64,000 nt of DNA from JABJAG01 sp965222215 (GCA_965222215.1 OZ244931.1:2976001-3040000); one strand, 5' to 3'; shown: positions 25,882 to 37,128, numbered from the stretch's first letter. The notes: a model not told the origin generated them from the sequence alone. Translations and numbers: made by a program.

Positions 25882-25966
25882 CGTCATTGCGAGCGCAGCG
25901 AAGCAATCCAGAGCGGACACGTCCGGGAGACTGGACTGCTTCGTCGCGGTGCTCCTGGCAATGACG
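25882..25966. repeat. repeat family C, one unit
   Basis: CGTCATTGCGAGCGCAGCGA at the left and GTGCTCCTGGCAATGACG at the right, with inner CAATCCAGAG paired to the degenerate CTGGACTG. It directly follows the tandem B array between boxC and boxB. Confidence 0.8.
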
Positions 25967-26040
25967 CGCGTGAAGGAAGGAAAATGTATGCGCGGGTCGA
26001 GCCCGGGCATGACGAACAATTGGCCCGAAAGGCTGGAACG

Positions 26041-27456
<1,416 letters not shown>

Positions 27457-27482
27457 GCGCGAACCCGAGAAATACATCAGGC

Positions 27483-27692
27483 ATGCGCAGGCAGGCATCC
27501 ATGAACGCCGACGCCCGACCGGGCAACCGCCTGAGTCAATGGACCCCTGCTTTCGCAGGGGTGACGATAGGAGAGTACGCAGACGTATGAGCCCCCTGGA
27601 TCGTCGTCCCTGCGGAAGCAGGGACCCATTAACGCCGATGCCCGACCGGCAACCGCCAGAGATAATGGACCCCTGCTTTCGCAGGGGTGACG
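27483..27692. repeat. repeat family B, two units
   Basis: One unit at about 27483-27567 has a decayed left arm and an intact CCCCTGCTTTCGCAGGGG right arm. A second at 27603-27692 has GTCCCTGCGGAAGCAGGGAC left and the same right arm. A stray copy of CAGGGGTGACGA follows at 27704. They fill the gap between boxB and the benzoate-CoA ligase. Confidence 0.85.
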
Positions 27693-27731
27693 AGCGAGGA
27701 CAACAGGGGTGACGACCGAGGAAAAGCTGCC

Positions 27732-29333
27732 ATGACACCCAACACCGTGACCGTCGACAGCTCGACCCGTCCCGCGACGCTGACCTACGCGGACACGTTC
27801 AACGTGGCCGTGCCGTTTATCGACCGGCACCTGGACGAGGGGCGCGGGGACAAGGTGGCGGTCCGCACCCTTGGCGATAATGGCGACGGCGACACGACCT
27901 ACGCCGAACTCGCCGAGGGCGTGAACCGGGCGGGCAACGCGCTCGCCGGGCTCGGGCTGGCGGCGGGGGACCGGGTGGTGATGGCGGTGAAAGACGCGCC
28001 GGAGTTCATGTTCCTGTTCTGGGGCGCGATCAAGGCGGGGTTCGTGCCGGTGCCCGTCAACACGCTGCTGCGGGCGAAGGACTATCGCTTCATCGTCGAG
28101 GATTCCGGCGCGGCGTGCGTGGTCTGGTCGCCGGAATTCGCGGACGAGATGGAACCGGCGCTGGCGGAGCTCGAAAACGGCCCGGCGCATACGTTTCCCA
28201 CGGAGGGCCCGGAAGACGATGACGCCGCGACCCTCGCCGCCCTGATGGCCGACGCGTCGCCGGACCTCGATCCCGCCCCCGCCACCGCCGAGAGCGATGC
28301 CTTTTGGCTCTATACCTCCGGCTCGACGGGCACGCCCAAGGGCGCGGTGCACGCCCACCGGGACATGGCGGTGACCAGCCAGCACTACGCCGTCGAGACC
28401 TTGGGCGTCACCGAAGACGACGTGCATTTCTCCGCCGCGAAGCTGTTCTTCGCCTACGGGCTGGGCAATGCCATGACCTTCCCGCTGTGGACCGGCGGCA
28501 CCGCCATCCTGTTCGGCGGCCGGCCGACGCCGGACATCATGTTCGACCATATCGAACGTTTCCGCCCGACGATCTACTACGCCGTGCCGACCTTGTTCGC
28601 GGCGCAGCTCCAGGCACTCGGCCATGCCTCGCCGGACCTGTCGAGCCTGCGCATGTGCGTGTCCGCCGGTGAGCCCCTGCCCGCCAACATCTTCGAGCGC
28701 TGGCAGGCGCGGACCAACCTCGAGATCCTCGACGGCATCGGCACCACCGAGATCCTGCACATCTTCATCTCCAACGCGCCGGGCGACGCGAAACCCGGCA
28801 CCAGCGGCAAGCTGGTTCCCGGCTATGAGGCCCGGATCGTCGACGACGAGGGCGCGCCGGTGGCGTCCGGCGAGATCGGCCACCTGATGATCCGCGGCAA
28901 CTCGGTCACCTCGCGCTACTGGAACCAGCCGGAGCGCACGGCCGCCGCCTTCGACGGCGCGTGGATCCGCACCGGCGATTCCTACTCGGTGGACGCGGAC
29001 GGCTACTTCACCTGCCACGGGCGCAGCGACGACATGCTGAAGGTCGGCGGCATCTGGGTCTCGCCGGTGGAGATCGAGGCACGCCTCGTGGCCCACGACG
29101 CGGTGCTGGAAGCCGCCGTGGTCGGCCGCGCCGACGACGACGAGCTGGTGAAGCCGGAAGCCTGGGTGATCCTGGCCGACGGCGTGAGCGCGTCGGACAC
29201 GCTGGCCGAGGAGTTGAAGGCGTTCTGCCAGGAGGGGCTCGCCCGCTACAAGTACCCGCGCTGGGTGCACTTCACCGACGACCTGCCCAAGACCGCGACG
29301 GGGAAGATCCAGCGGTTCAAGCTGCGGGGTTAG
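27732..29333 (+). CDS. benzoate-CoA ligase family protein
   Basis: 533 residues, adenylate-forming enzyme. AMP-binding motif LYTSGSTGTPKGAVHAHRD (about 194-212), then DGIGTTEILHIFISN, RTGDSYSVDADGYFTCHGRSDDMLKVGG and the C-terminal catalytic Lys in KTATGKIQRFKLRG. The IGTTEILHIFISN segment is characteristic of the benzoate-CoA ligase family. It activates benzoate (or a substituted benzoate) to its CoA thioester with ATP, feeding BoxB and BoxC upstream. The ATG at 27732 follows GAGGAAAAG; a slightly longer start lies in repeat sequence. The order boxC-boxB-ligase is one functional module. Confidence 0.92.
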   Translation: MTPNTVTVDSSTRPATLTYADTFNVAVPFIDRHLDEGRGDKVAVRTLGDNGDGDTTYAELAEGVNRAGNALAGLGLAAGDRVVMAVKDAPEFMFLFWGAIKAGFVPVPVNTLLRAKDYRFIVEDSGAACVVWSPEFADEMEPALAELENGPAHTFPTEGPEDDDAATLAALMADASPDLDPAPATAESDAFWLYTSGSTGTPKGAVHAHRDMAVTSQHYAVETLGVTEDDVHFSAAKLFFAYGLGNAMTFPLWTGGTAILFGGRPTPDIMFDHIERFRPTIYYAVPTLFAAQLQALGHASPDLSSLRMCVSAGEPLPANIFERWQARTNLEILDGIGTTEILHIFISNAPGDAKPGTSGKLVPGYEARIVDDEGAPVASGEIGHLMIRGNSVTSRYWNQPERTAAAFDGAWIRTGDSYSVDADGYFTCHGRSDDMLKVGGIWVSPVEIEARLVAHDAVLEAAVVGRADDDELVKPEAWVILADGVSASDTLAEELKAFCQEGLARYKYPRWVHFTDDLPKTATGKIQRFKLRG

Positions 29334-29623
29334 GCGTCGGTCGGCGTTCCCAATCTAAAAGTCGCGGGGCGCAAATTATAAAAATCGCGATCCCCGAAAT
29401 GATAAAAACGCGGGGTTTGCGGACCGGGAACACCGGAGCGCGGCGAGCAAACTCTTGCATGAACAGTTATCCGTCTCGCTGATTCGTCAGAACACCTGAC
29501 AGACCCTCTCCCATGCGGAGAAGGGTTTCCTACCTGCACTTCAAAATGCCCTCGAACGCAAGAGCGGCTAGGCTTCTCGATCTAGTTAGTTTTAAAGATC
29601 AATAAACAGGCAGGATAGGACAG
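29334..29623. other. left junction of the AT-richer island
   Basis: 290 bases without a gene. Nested inverted segments occur near 29370-29423: CGCAAA pairs with TTTGCG and CCCCG with CGGGG, with two similar stretches ATTATAAAAATCGCG and AATGATAAAAACGCG between. A decayed hairpin of the family A variant lies near 29504-29528. Composition shifts from GC-rich to AT-richer through this stretch, which suggests the boundary of inserted DNA. An AGGA precedes the hicB-like ATG. Confidence 0.5.
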
Positions 29624-29842
29624 ATGACCAAATACCCGATTTGGCTCACGCCCGATGACAACGGGACATTCCTGGCGACGTCACCGGACTTCCCGGAACT
29701 GACGACCTTCGGCGAGACCCGCAACGAGGCGCTAGCGCACGCCGTCGACGCGCTGCACGAGGCGATTGCCGCGCGTACTGCCGATCATCAGGAAATCCCC
29801 AACACGCCATCAACGTTAGTACTAACTACCATATTATGGTAG
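29624..29842 (+). pseudogene. truncated HicB-like antitoxin
   Basis: 72 residues. The first 60 or so show the HicB partial RNase-H-like fold: YPIWLTPDDNGTFLATSPDFPELTTFGETRNEALAHAVDALHEAIAA, then EIPNTPS, the family's usual IPxPS. Full HicB antitoxins carry a C-terminal HTH or ribbon-helix-helix domain that is absent here; the frame instead runs into AT-rich sequence (STLVLTTILW) and stops inside a long palindrome. No HicA toxin (about 60 residues with a GSH motif) is seen beside it. It is either a remnant cut by the island insertion or a small stand-alone HicB-like protein. Confidence 0.6.
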
Positions 29843-29849
29843 TTAGTAC
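29819..29849. repeat. 31-bp near-perfect palindrome upstream of the methyltransferase
   Basis: Arms of 15 bases, GTACTAACTACCATA (29819-29833) and its exact reverse complement (29835-29849), flank a single T. The right arm contains the stop of the hicB-like frame. The site ends 42 bases before the methyltransferase ATG. No T-run follows, so it is not a standard terminator; an operator for the methyltransferase or a recombination site is more likely. Confidence 0.8.
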
Positions 29850-29891
29850 CAATATCTTTGCAACCAGATAGAGGCCGGTTCTGGGAAGCCA

Positions 29892-32582
29892 ATGACTCAA
29901 TTTTACAAGAATGTATATTTCAGCGACTGCCCCGAGGCGGCATCAGGTAAGTCCAGTCTCACTCTTGCCTTTGGCAAGAAGGACGATGAAATCTACGGGG
30001 CCATCCGCCACCTTTCTAGCGACTCCGTACGAAACGCGCTGGGTTACGATAGCTTCGTCACACTCCAAAAAGACGCCCAAGCCAACGACAAGTCGCTTAA
30101 CGCATTTTGCCTTTCGATACTCCGCGGCCACCTTAAATCTAACGACCATCCGGATGCCGTGTGGTTGCCTGGTTTAGAGGCCGAAAACCCCATTGCATTC
30201 GATCCAATCCAAGCAACGTTCAACGGCGGCCGTCACGAGCCTCTACATGAATGGTATCCGTGGCTGGAAGGCTATTCACCTGCATTCGTCGAAGCCCTCA
30301 TTGGGAGTTACTGCCCGACTGCAAAAAGGGTGTTCGACCCGTTCGGTGGTACGGGCACGACGCCACTCACCGCTTCGCGCCTCGGCAAGGAAGCGTACTA
30401 CACCGAGATCAACCCGGTTCTTCAGTTCTTGACCGCATCGAAGGTCGTCGCACTGCAATTGCAAGACCAGGATCGCGCGGCGCTCGCAGATGAGATCAGG
30501 GAACTCGCGGAAACACTGGACAGGCGCATCGAGGCGGCACGACTGGATGCCCAGTTGCAGCAAACCTATGAATCCGCATTTGGCGATAGCAGATTTTTCG
30601 ATAACGACGTGTTCGCGGACGTGTTGCGCTGCCGGTCACTGATTGACGACATCGGCTGCGCTTCACCGCTTGCTGCGCGTTTCCTCACAATCGCGGTGCT
30701 ACGTGCTCTCATCCCTGCGTCGCGGCTGATCCGCCGGGGCGATCTGCGATTCAAGACCGCAAAAGAGTTGGCACGGGGGCGTGTCGAGATACGAAATGAA
30801 ATCCGCGAGGCGATGACCATGATGGTCCGCGACATCGAAGATCTATCGCCTATCGAACAGCCTCCAACCCTGCTGCTGGAGAACGCGAAGAATCTCGACC
30901 GTGTCCCAGCGCTTTCAATCGACGCAGTCATTACCAGTCCGCCGTATCTCAACGGCACAAATTACTTCCGGAATACGAAGGTCGAACTTTGGTTCCTACG
31001 CTGCCTTAAAGAAAAGGACGATCTAGCGAAATTCCGCTTCGGCTCGATGACCGTCGGCATCAATGACGTGACGGTCAGTAAGCCGATTGGTGATATGCCG
31101 TCAGGTGCCATTCCGGTTGTAAAGGCGCTTGAAGCCGATGCCTACGACACTCGGATCCCGCGTATGGTCGCGTGCTTCGCTTCAGAAATGCACTCTATGC
31201 TTCACGCGCTAGCCGGACACAGCGGGAAGGACGGCACGATTATTGTTGATATCGGTGATTCCGCCTATGCCGGAGTGCATGTGCCGACGGACAAGTTCAT
31301 CTCGGAATCGTTGAGCACTGCCGGCTTCGACCTGAGCGATGAAGTCGTGTTACGCCAGCGCTACTCGCGGAGCCAGATGAAGTTGACGCAAAAGCTTCTT
31401 GTGTTCAGATCGAAGTCCGACAGGCACCCGATCAGCCGACGCGCAGCCAAACGTGCGAACAACTGGTCTAAGCCATGGTCAGATTTCAAAGAAAATCTGC
31501 CGCATCAGCGAGGGGAATTCGCCAAGCGCAACTGGGGGCACCCCTTGCATTCGTTGTGCTCGTATCAGGGAAAAATGAAACCTTCGCTGGCGTCACATCT
31601 CGTGAGAACGTTCATAACACCAGGCGGGCGGATGCTTGACCCGTTTTCGGGCGTAGGCACAATACCATTCGAAGCTGCGCTGCACGGTGTCGAAAGTTGG
31701 GGCTTCGACATTAGTCCACCCGCCGTCCACATCACAGCCGGAAAAATCGGAGCGTGTAGCTCCTCGGAATGTGAGAGAACCGTCAAGCGGCTCGAAAAGT
31801 ATATGAGCAACAACCAGGTGCAGCCGAGCGAATTGAAATCCTTGGAAACGATCCGCTTCAATGGCGTACTACCTTCGTATTTTCATAAGGAGACGCTCAA
31901 AGAGATCTTGCTCGCCCGCAGATTTTTTCTCGACAACTTACCCGCGAACGCCTCTCAGTCCCTCGTCTTCGCTTGCCTGCTACATATCTTGCACGGCAAT
32001 CGCCCCTATGCGCTTAGTCGCCGATCGCACCCAATCACGCCCTTCGCACCTACCGGCGAGACCGAATACCGCGCACTAATTCCCCGGCTGCGGAATAAGA
32101 TGGAACGCAGCCTCTCGGCGCCGATGCCGGATGACTTCGCTAACGGGTATTCGATCTTTCAGGACGCGACCGAATGGTGGCCCGCCCATATCGAAGAACT
32201 CGATGCGGTAATCACTTCGCCGCCCTTCTTCGACAGTACACGGTTCCATATGGGGAACTGGATGCGGCTTTGGTTCTGTGGCTGGGAATCGGGTGACTTT
32301 AAGGAGCGCCCACTGGCCTTTATCGATGAGCGGCAGAAGCTCGGTTTCGACGTTTACTATCCGATACTGCGTCAGTGCCGAGAGCGATTGAAGTCAGACG
32401 GAGTTGCGGTCTTCCACTTGGGCGCCAGCAAAAAATGTGACATGGCGCAGGAACTCGCCCGGATCGCCAAAACATGGTTCCGGGTGGCGGACATCTACAC
32501 GGAATCCGTTTCCCATTGCGAAAGCCACGGCATTCGCGACAAAGGAACTGTCGTCAGTCACCAGTACCTCGTGCTGCAATAG
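29892..32582 (+). CDS. two-domain site-specific DNA methyltransferase
   Basis: 896 residues with two complete sets of amino-methyltransferase motifs. Half one: AdoMet-binding VFDPFGGTGTT (147-157) and catalytic VITSPPYLNGT (346-356). Half two: LDPFSGVGTIPFEA (582-595) and VITSPPFFDST (773-783). In each half motif I precedes motif IV by about 190-200 residues. S-P-P-Y/F favours N4-cytosine methylation, though N6-adenine is possible. The gene is AT-richer than neighbours (codons such as TTA, ATA, AGA). Its stop lies 13 bases from the convergent HNH nuclease gene. It probably protects DNA against that nuclease; two domains could methylate the two strands of an asymmetric site. Target sequence unknown. 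Confidence 0.85.
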   Translation: MTQFYKNVYFSDCPEAASGKSSLTLAFGKKDDEIYGAIRHLSSDSVRNALGYDSFVTLQKDAQANDKSLNAFCLSILRGHLKSNDHPDAVWLPGLEAENPIAFDPIQATFNGGRHEPLHEWYPWLEGYSPAFVEALIGSYCPTAKRVFDPFGGTGTTPLTASRLGKEAYYTEINPVLQFLTASKVVALQLQDQDRAALADEIRELAETLDRRIEAARLDAQLQQTYESAFGDSRFFDNDVFADVLRCRSLIDDIGCASPLAARFLTIAVLRALIPASRLIRRGDLRFKTAKELARGRVEIRNEIREAMTMMVRDIEDLSPIEQPPTLLLENAKNLDRVPALSIDAVITSPPYLNGTNYFRNTKVELWFLRCLKEKDDLAKFRFGSMTVGINDVTVSKPIGDMPSGAIPVVKALEADAYDTRIPRMVACFASEMHSMLHALAGHSGKDGTIIVDIGDSAYAGVHVPTDKFISESLSTAGFDLSDEVVLRQRYSRSQMKLTQKLLVFRSKSDRHPISRRAAKRANNWSKPWSDFKENLPHQRGEFAKRNWGHPLHSLCSYQGKMKPSLASHLVRTFITPGGRMLDPFSGVGTIPFEAALHGVESWGFDISPPAVHITAGKIGACSSSECERTVKRLEKYMSNNQVQPSELKSLETIRFNGVLPSYFHKETLKEILLARRFFLDNLPANASQSLVFACLLHILHGNRPYALSRRSHPITPFAPTGETEYRALIPRLRNKMERSLSAPMPDDFANGYSIFQDATEWWPAHIEELDAVITSPPFFDSTRFHMGNWMRLWFCGWESGDFKERPLAFIDERQKLGFDVYYPILRQCRERLKSDGVAVFHLGASKKCDMAQELARIAKTWFRVADIYTESVSHCESHGIRDKGTVVSHQYLVLQ

Positions 32583-32595
32583 CTGCAATAGAAGG

Positions 32596-33603
32596 CTACG
32601 ACTTCAATCGTTTGTCGGCTTCCTCGATCCAGCCTTTCGAGAGCGTTTGCGATACACCGAACATGTCGAAGTCGGTGGCGACCAGAATCCGATTCCGGAT
32701 CATAATCATCTCGTCCATATATGCAGCGTATTTGGTGAGCAGAGTGTCCACAAAATCTGGATCATGCAGTCGCGTGACTGCATCCGGATTGTAGTGGGGT
32801 TCGGCGGTCATCGTGTCGTATGGGATGCCCGTTAGCGTCACGAGATGCTTGATCTCTTGATTTGTATAAAACTCCGACGGCCATTTATCCGCTTTTTCAC
32901 CATTGTGGCGCTGGCACAACAGCGTGGCGTTATCGTTGGTCAAAGGCCACAGGAACTTCGCGGGTAGAGTGTGATCGAGATTACCCCCACGCTGCACAGA
33001 TTTGGCCTGAATGTCCTGGCTTAGATCCTCGCCGCATTTGAAGCACTTGTAATCGAAGCGTTCGTAGATCTCCTTGCTGTCGATCTTGTCGCCACCCGTA
33101 AGCTCCATATACAGGCGACGTTTCTGCGCGGCTTCGCGATGCTGATCTGTCGTGCGGGTAGGATTTTTTATGGCGTTGTAAACCGCCTTGCAGAGGCGAC
33201 ACTCACCTTGTCGCTGTGATTTACGCGCAGAATGCCTGTCGAAGTGGCCGAGTGGTTTAAGGGCGCAGCAGATTATGCAGTATTTGAACTCCTCGGCTTC
33301 ATCTATGTAGTCATCATGCAGGATGGAAAATGCACCCTCCTTGAGGACTGCATCTTCGTCCACGTTCAGTAGCTTGTAATCGTAGAATTTGTTTTCTTCG
33401 CCGTATTTGTGAACGTGGCTACAATTCGGACAAGATATCTCAAAAAATTCGCTGACGTCGTCCTTACGGACGAAGACGAACTGCTGACAGTCTGGATTCA
33501 GGCATTGAAAGCCCTTGAAAACAACGTCGCCCATGCCTTTCACATGGTCGGGACGTGTTTGGTTCTGCTTCTCGACTTTTGTATATGCTTTGCGTCTTGC
33601 CAT
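32596..33603 (-). CDS. HNH endonuclease with additional zinc-binding Cys clusters
   Basis: 335 residues from the ATG at 33603 (33648 is an alternative). Residues 34-61 carry a zinc ribbon, C-x4-C then C-x2-C (CLNPDC, CPNC). Residues 109-138 carry a second set (CIICC, CRLC). The HNH core is CFKC (187-190), GGNLDHTLPAKFLWPLTNDN (206-225), then LLCQRHNGEKADKWP (228-242), giving Asp210-His211, Asn225 and His233-Asn234. The C-terminal 100 residues are unrecognised, perhaps target recognition. It is convergent with the methyltransferase and equally AT-rich, so the pair is read as a type II-like restriction-modification system. Cleavage specificity cannot be predicted. Confidence 0.82.
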   Translation of the reverse strand: MARRKAYTKVEKQNQTRPDHVKGMGDVVFKGFQCLNPDCQQFVFVRKDDVSEFFEISCPNCSHVHKYGEENKFYDYKLLNVDEDAVLKEGAFSILHDDYIDEAEEFKYCIICCALKPLGHFDRHSARKSQRQGECRLCKAVYNAIKNPTRTTDQHREAAQKRRLYMELTGGDKIDSKEIYERFDYKCFKCGEDLSQDIQAKSVQRGGNLDHTLPAKFLWPLTNDNATLLCQRHNGEKADKWPSEFYTNQEIKHLVTLTGIPYDTMTAEPHYNPDAVTRLHDPDFVDTLLTKYAAYMDEMIMIRNRILVATDFDMFGVSQTLSKGWIEEADKRLKS

Positions 33604-33754
33604 CAGTAGTACTTGCTGCGCGGAAATCACTCTGGATAAGGAGACCAAATGCGATGCCGATTGGCAACGAGTCCGGCCATCACTCGGATTCGGACAAAAG
33701 GAGTCGAAAGCGCATCCTATCGGCTGAAAGCCAGATTTCGAAGCCGAGTAGTTT

Positions 33755-34455
<701 letters not shown>

Positions 34456-34456
<1 letters not shown>

Positions 34457-35256
34457 CAGGCCGCCTCCCCGCCTTCGTTGTCGCCGGCGTCATCGCCCGC
34501 ATCGTCACCCAGATAGGCCGCGCGCACGTCCGGATCGTTGCGGATGTCGTCGGGCGCGCCGGTGGCGATCACCCGGCCGTAGACCAGCACCGTGATCCGG
34601 TCCGCCAGCGCGAACACCGCGTCCATGTCGTGCTCCACCAGCAGCATGGTGTAGTCGCCCTTCAGCGCCTTGAGGAAGGCGACGAGGCCCTGGCTTTCCT
34701 CCGGCCCCATGCCGGCCATCGGCTCGTCGAGCAACAGGAATGTCGGCTCGGTCGCCAGCGAGATGGCGATCTCCAGCTGGCGCTGTTCGCCGTAGGCGAG
34801 GTCGCCGGCGCGCACGGCCGCGCGGTCGCCGAGGCCGACCCGTTCGAGCAGCGCCTGCGCCGGGCCGGTCAGGCGTTCGTCCCGGTCCGTGCGGCCCCAG
34901 AAGCGGTAGGAATGCCCCTGCTGCGCCTGCACCGGCAGCATGACGTTCTCCAGCACCGTGAAATCCCGGAAGATGCTTGTGATCTGGAACGAGCGCGCGA
35001 GGCCCGCCTTGACCCGGGCGGGGGCGGAGAGCCGGGTGATGTCCCGCCCGGCGAACAGCATGTCGCCGCTGTCGGGCTTCATCAGGCCGGACAGGATGTT
35101 GACCAGGGTGGTCTTGCCCGCGCCGTTGGGGCCGATGACGGCGTGGATTTCCCCCGGAGCGACCTCCAGCGACAAATTGTCGGTCGCGGTGAGGCCACCG
35201 AAGGTCTTCACCAGGCTGCGCGCTTCGAGTGCGGGAGTTTCCGGGGCGCTATTCAC
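34456..35256 (-). CDS. livG: LIV-type ABC transporter ATP-binding protein LivG
   Basis: 266 residues with a GTG start at 35256 that overlaps livM by eight bases. Walker A IGPNGAGKTT (41-50), the LivG-type FQITSIFRDFTVLENVMLP, signature LAYGEQRQLEIAISLA, Walker B LLLDEPMAGMGPEE and H-loop LVEHDMDAVF are present. The C-terminus has an acidic tail, AYLGDDAGDDAGDNEGGEAA, longer than usual. It is one of two ATPases of the importer. Confidence 0.92.
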
Positions 35257-36202
35257 GGGCGGACCTCGGAGACAGAAGCCCGGCGATGCCGCCGCGGGCG
35301 AACAGCACCACGAGGACCAGCAGCGGGCCGAAGATGATGTGCCAGTGGATCGTCCATTCGGCGAGGAAGTCCGACACCATCAGGTAGACGAACGCGCCGG
35401 TGACCGGGCCGAAGATGGTCGACATGCCGCCGAGGACGACCATGAAGATCAGCTCGCCCGAGCGCGGCCAACTCATCATGTCCGGCGAGACGAAGCGTTC
35501 GAGGTTCGCCTGCAGCAGCCCGGCGATGCCGCACATCACCCCGGCGATGACGAAGGCCGTCAGGCGGTAGCGGTAGGTCGCGACGCCGACGGCCTGCACC
35601 CGGGTCTCGTTGGATTTCGACGCGCGCAGCACGTTGCCGAAGCGCGAGCCGACGATCCGCCAGCTGACCAGCAACGCCAGCAGCAGGAACGCGAAGATCG
35701 TGTAGTACATGGTCGTCTGGTCCTCGAGGTCGAAGAACCCGATCCCGAAGTCGCTGCGCGCCAGGATGTTCAGCCCGTCGTCGCTGCCGTAGCGCTCGGC
35801 GCTGACCGACGCGAAGAAGATCATCTGCGCCAGCGCCAGCGTGATCATGATGAAGTAGACGCCCTTCGTGCGCAGGCTGATCGCGCCGAAGACGAAGGCG
35901 ATGGCGGCGCTCGCCCCCACCGCCACGGCGAGCTGGGTCCAGCCGTCGTTGATGCCGTGAAACGCCAGGATGCCGATCGCGTAACCGCCGATGCCGAGAT
36001 AGACCGCGTGGCCGAAGCTGATCAGGCCGCCGTAGCCCATGATCAGGTTGAGGCTGATCGCGGCGATGCCCCAGATCATGATGCGGGCGAAGACGATGAC
36101 GTAGAACGGCTCGCCGATGGCAGCCATGACGAACGGGCCGGTGGCGAAGAGCAGCATCACCAGCAGCGAGAAGACATTCGCGGGGTTGCGGAGCGCGCTC
36201 AT
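35249..36202 (-). CDS. livM: LIV-type ABC transporter permease LivM
   Basis: 317 residues with eight to ten hydrophobic segments. LNLIMGYGGLISFGHAVYLGIGGYAIGIL is the typical LivM motif, and LRTKGVYFIMITLALAQMIFF follows. A coupling-helix region VRASKSNETRVQAVGVATYRYRL is visible, as is the C-terminal VVLGGMSTIFGPVTGAFVY. It forms the channel with LivH. The start overlaps the livH stop by four bases (ATGA), showing a tight operon. Confidence 0.93.
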   Translation of the reverse strand: MSALRNPANVFSLLVMLLFATGPFVMAAIGEPFYVIVFARIMIWGIAAISLNLIMGYGGLISFGHAVYLGIGGYAIGILAFHGINDGWTQLAVAVGASAAIAFVFGAISLRTKGVYFIMITLALAQMIFFASVSAERYGSDDGLNILARSDFGIGFFDLEDQTTMYYTIFAFLLLALLVSWRIVGSRFGNVLRASKSNETRVQAVGVATYRYRLTAFVIAGVMCGIAGLLQANLERFVSPDMMSWPRSGELIFMVVLGGMSTIFGPVTGAFVYLMVSDFLAEWTIHWHIIFGPLLVLVVLFARGGIAGLLSPRSARE

Positions 36203-37128
36203 CCGCCGGCGCCTTTCGGGGGGAATAAGCCCTGCGGCCGGAAGAACAGGATCGCGGCCATCAGGATGTAGATCAGCATCGACGACAGCGCCGGGCCCGC
36301 GCTCTCGGCCGCGTTGGCGGGCAGGAAGAGCAGCAGGAACAGGTCGAGAAACGAACGCCCCATGGTGTCGATCACGCCGGTGACGATCGAGGCGATGAAC
36401 GCGCCGCGGATCGAGCCGATGCCGCCGATGACGATCACCACGAATGCGAGGATCAGCACGTCCTCGCCCATGCCGATCTGGGCCTGGGTGATCGGCGTGA
36501 TGATCAACCCCGCCAGCCCGGCGAGCACCGCGCCGATGCCGAAGACGATGGAGAAGAGCTTGGGAATGTTGACGCCGAGCGCGCCGGCCATGGTGCGGTT
36601 CGACGCGCCGGCGCGGATCAGCATGCCGATCCGGGTCCTGCCGACGAGGATGTAGAGGCCGAGCGCGACCGCGAGGCCGACCGCGATGATGACCATGCGG
36701 TAGACCGGGTAGGTGATGCCGAGCCCGATCTCCACCGTGCCGTCGAGGAAGGCCGGCAGCGGCACGACCAGGCCTTCCGGGCCCCAGGCCAGGCGGGTCG
36801 CCTCGTTGAAAAAGAGGATCAGCCCGAAGGTGGCGAGAACCTGGTCGAGATGGTCGCGCGGGTAGAGCGTGCGCAGCGTCGTCATCTCGACGGCCATGCC
36901 GATCACCAGCATCGCCGGGACCATCAGGATCACGCCGAGGATGAACGAGCCGGTGAGGAGCGCGAAGGTGCCGCCGACGAAGGCGCCGATCATGAACATC
37001 GACCCGTGGGCGAGGTTCACGAGATCCATGATCCCGAACACAAGCGTCAGCCCCGCGGCCATCAGGAACAGGATGATGCCGAGCTGGAACCCGTTCAGGA
37101 ACTGTTCGGTCAGGAGGACGTAGTCCAT
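36199..37128 (-). CDS. livH: LIV-type ABC transporter permease LivH
   Basis: 309 residues. The start LLTEQFLNGFQLGIILFLMAAGLTLVFGIMDLVNLAHGSMFMIGAF has the LivH signature LVNLAHGS. A coupling segment VGRTRIGMLIRAGASNRTMAGALGVNI and the late GGIGSIRGAFIASIVTGVIDTM are also standard. It is the second permease of the importer, 84 bases downstream of livK, from which it is separated by a stable hairpin. Confidence 0.93.
   Translation of the reverse strand: MDYVLLTEQFLNGFQLGIILFLMAAGLTLVFGIMDLVNLAHGSMFMIGAFVGGTFALLTGSFILGVILMVPAMLVIGMAVEMTTLRTLYPRDHLDQVLATFGLILFFNEATRLAWGPEGLVVPLPAFLDGTVEIGLGITYPVYRMVIIAVGLAVALGLYILVGRTRIGMLIRAGASNRTMAGALGVNIPKLFSIVFGIGAVLAGLAGLIITPITQAQIGMGEDVLILAFVVIVIGGIGSIRGAFIASIVTGVIDTMGRSFLDLFLLLFLPANAAESAGPALSSMLIYILMAAILFFRPQGLFPPKGAGG

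Noticed and set aside
29334..33754. Insertion sequence or integrase carrying the island
   Set aside because: No transposase, recombinase or tRNA motif found on either strand in this block; only the inferred composition shift remains.
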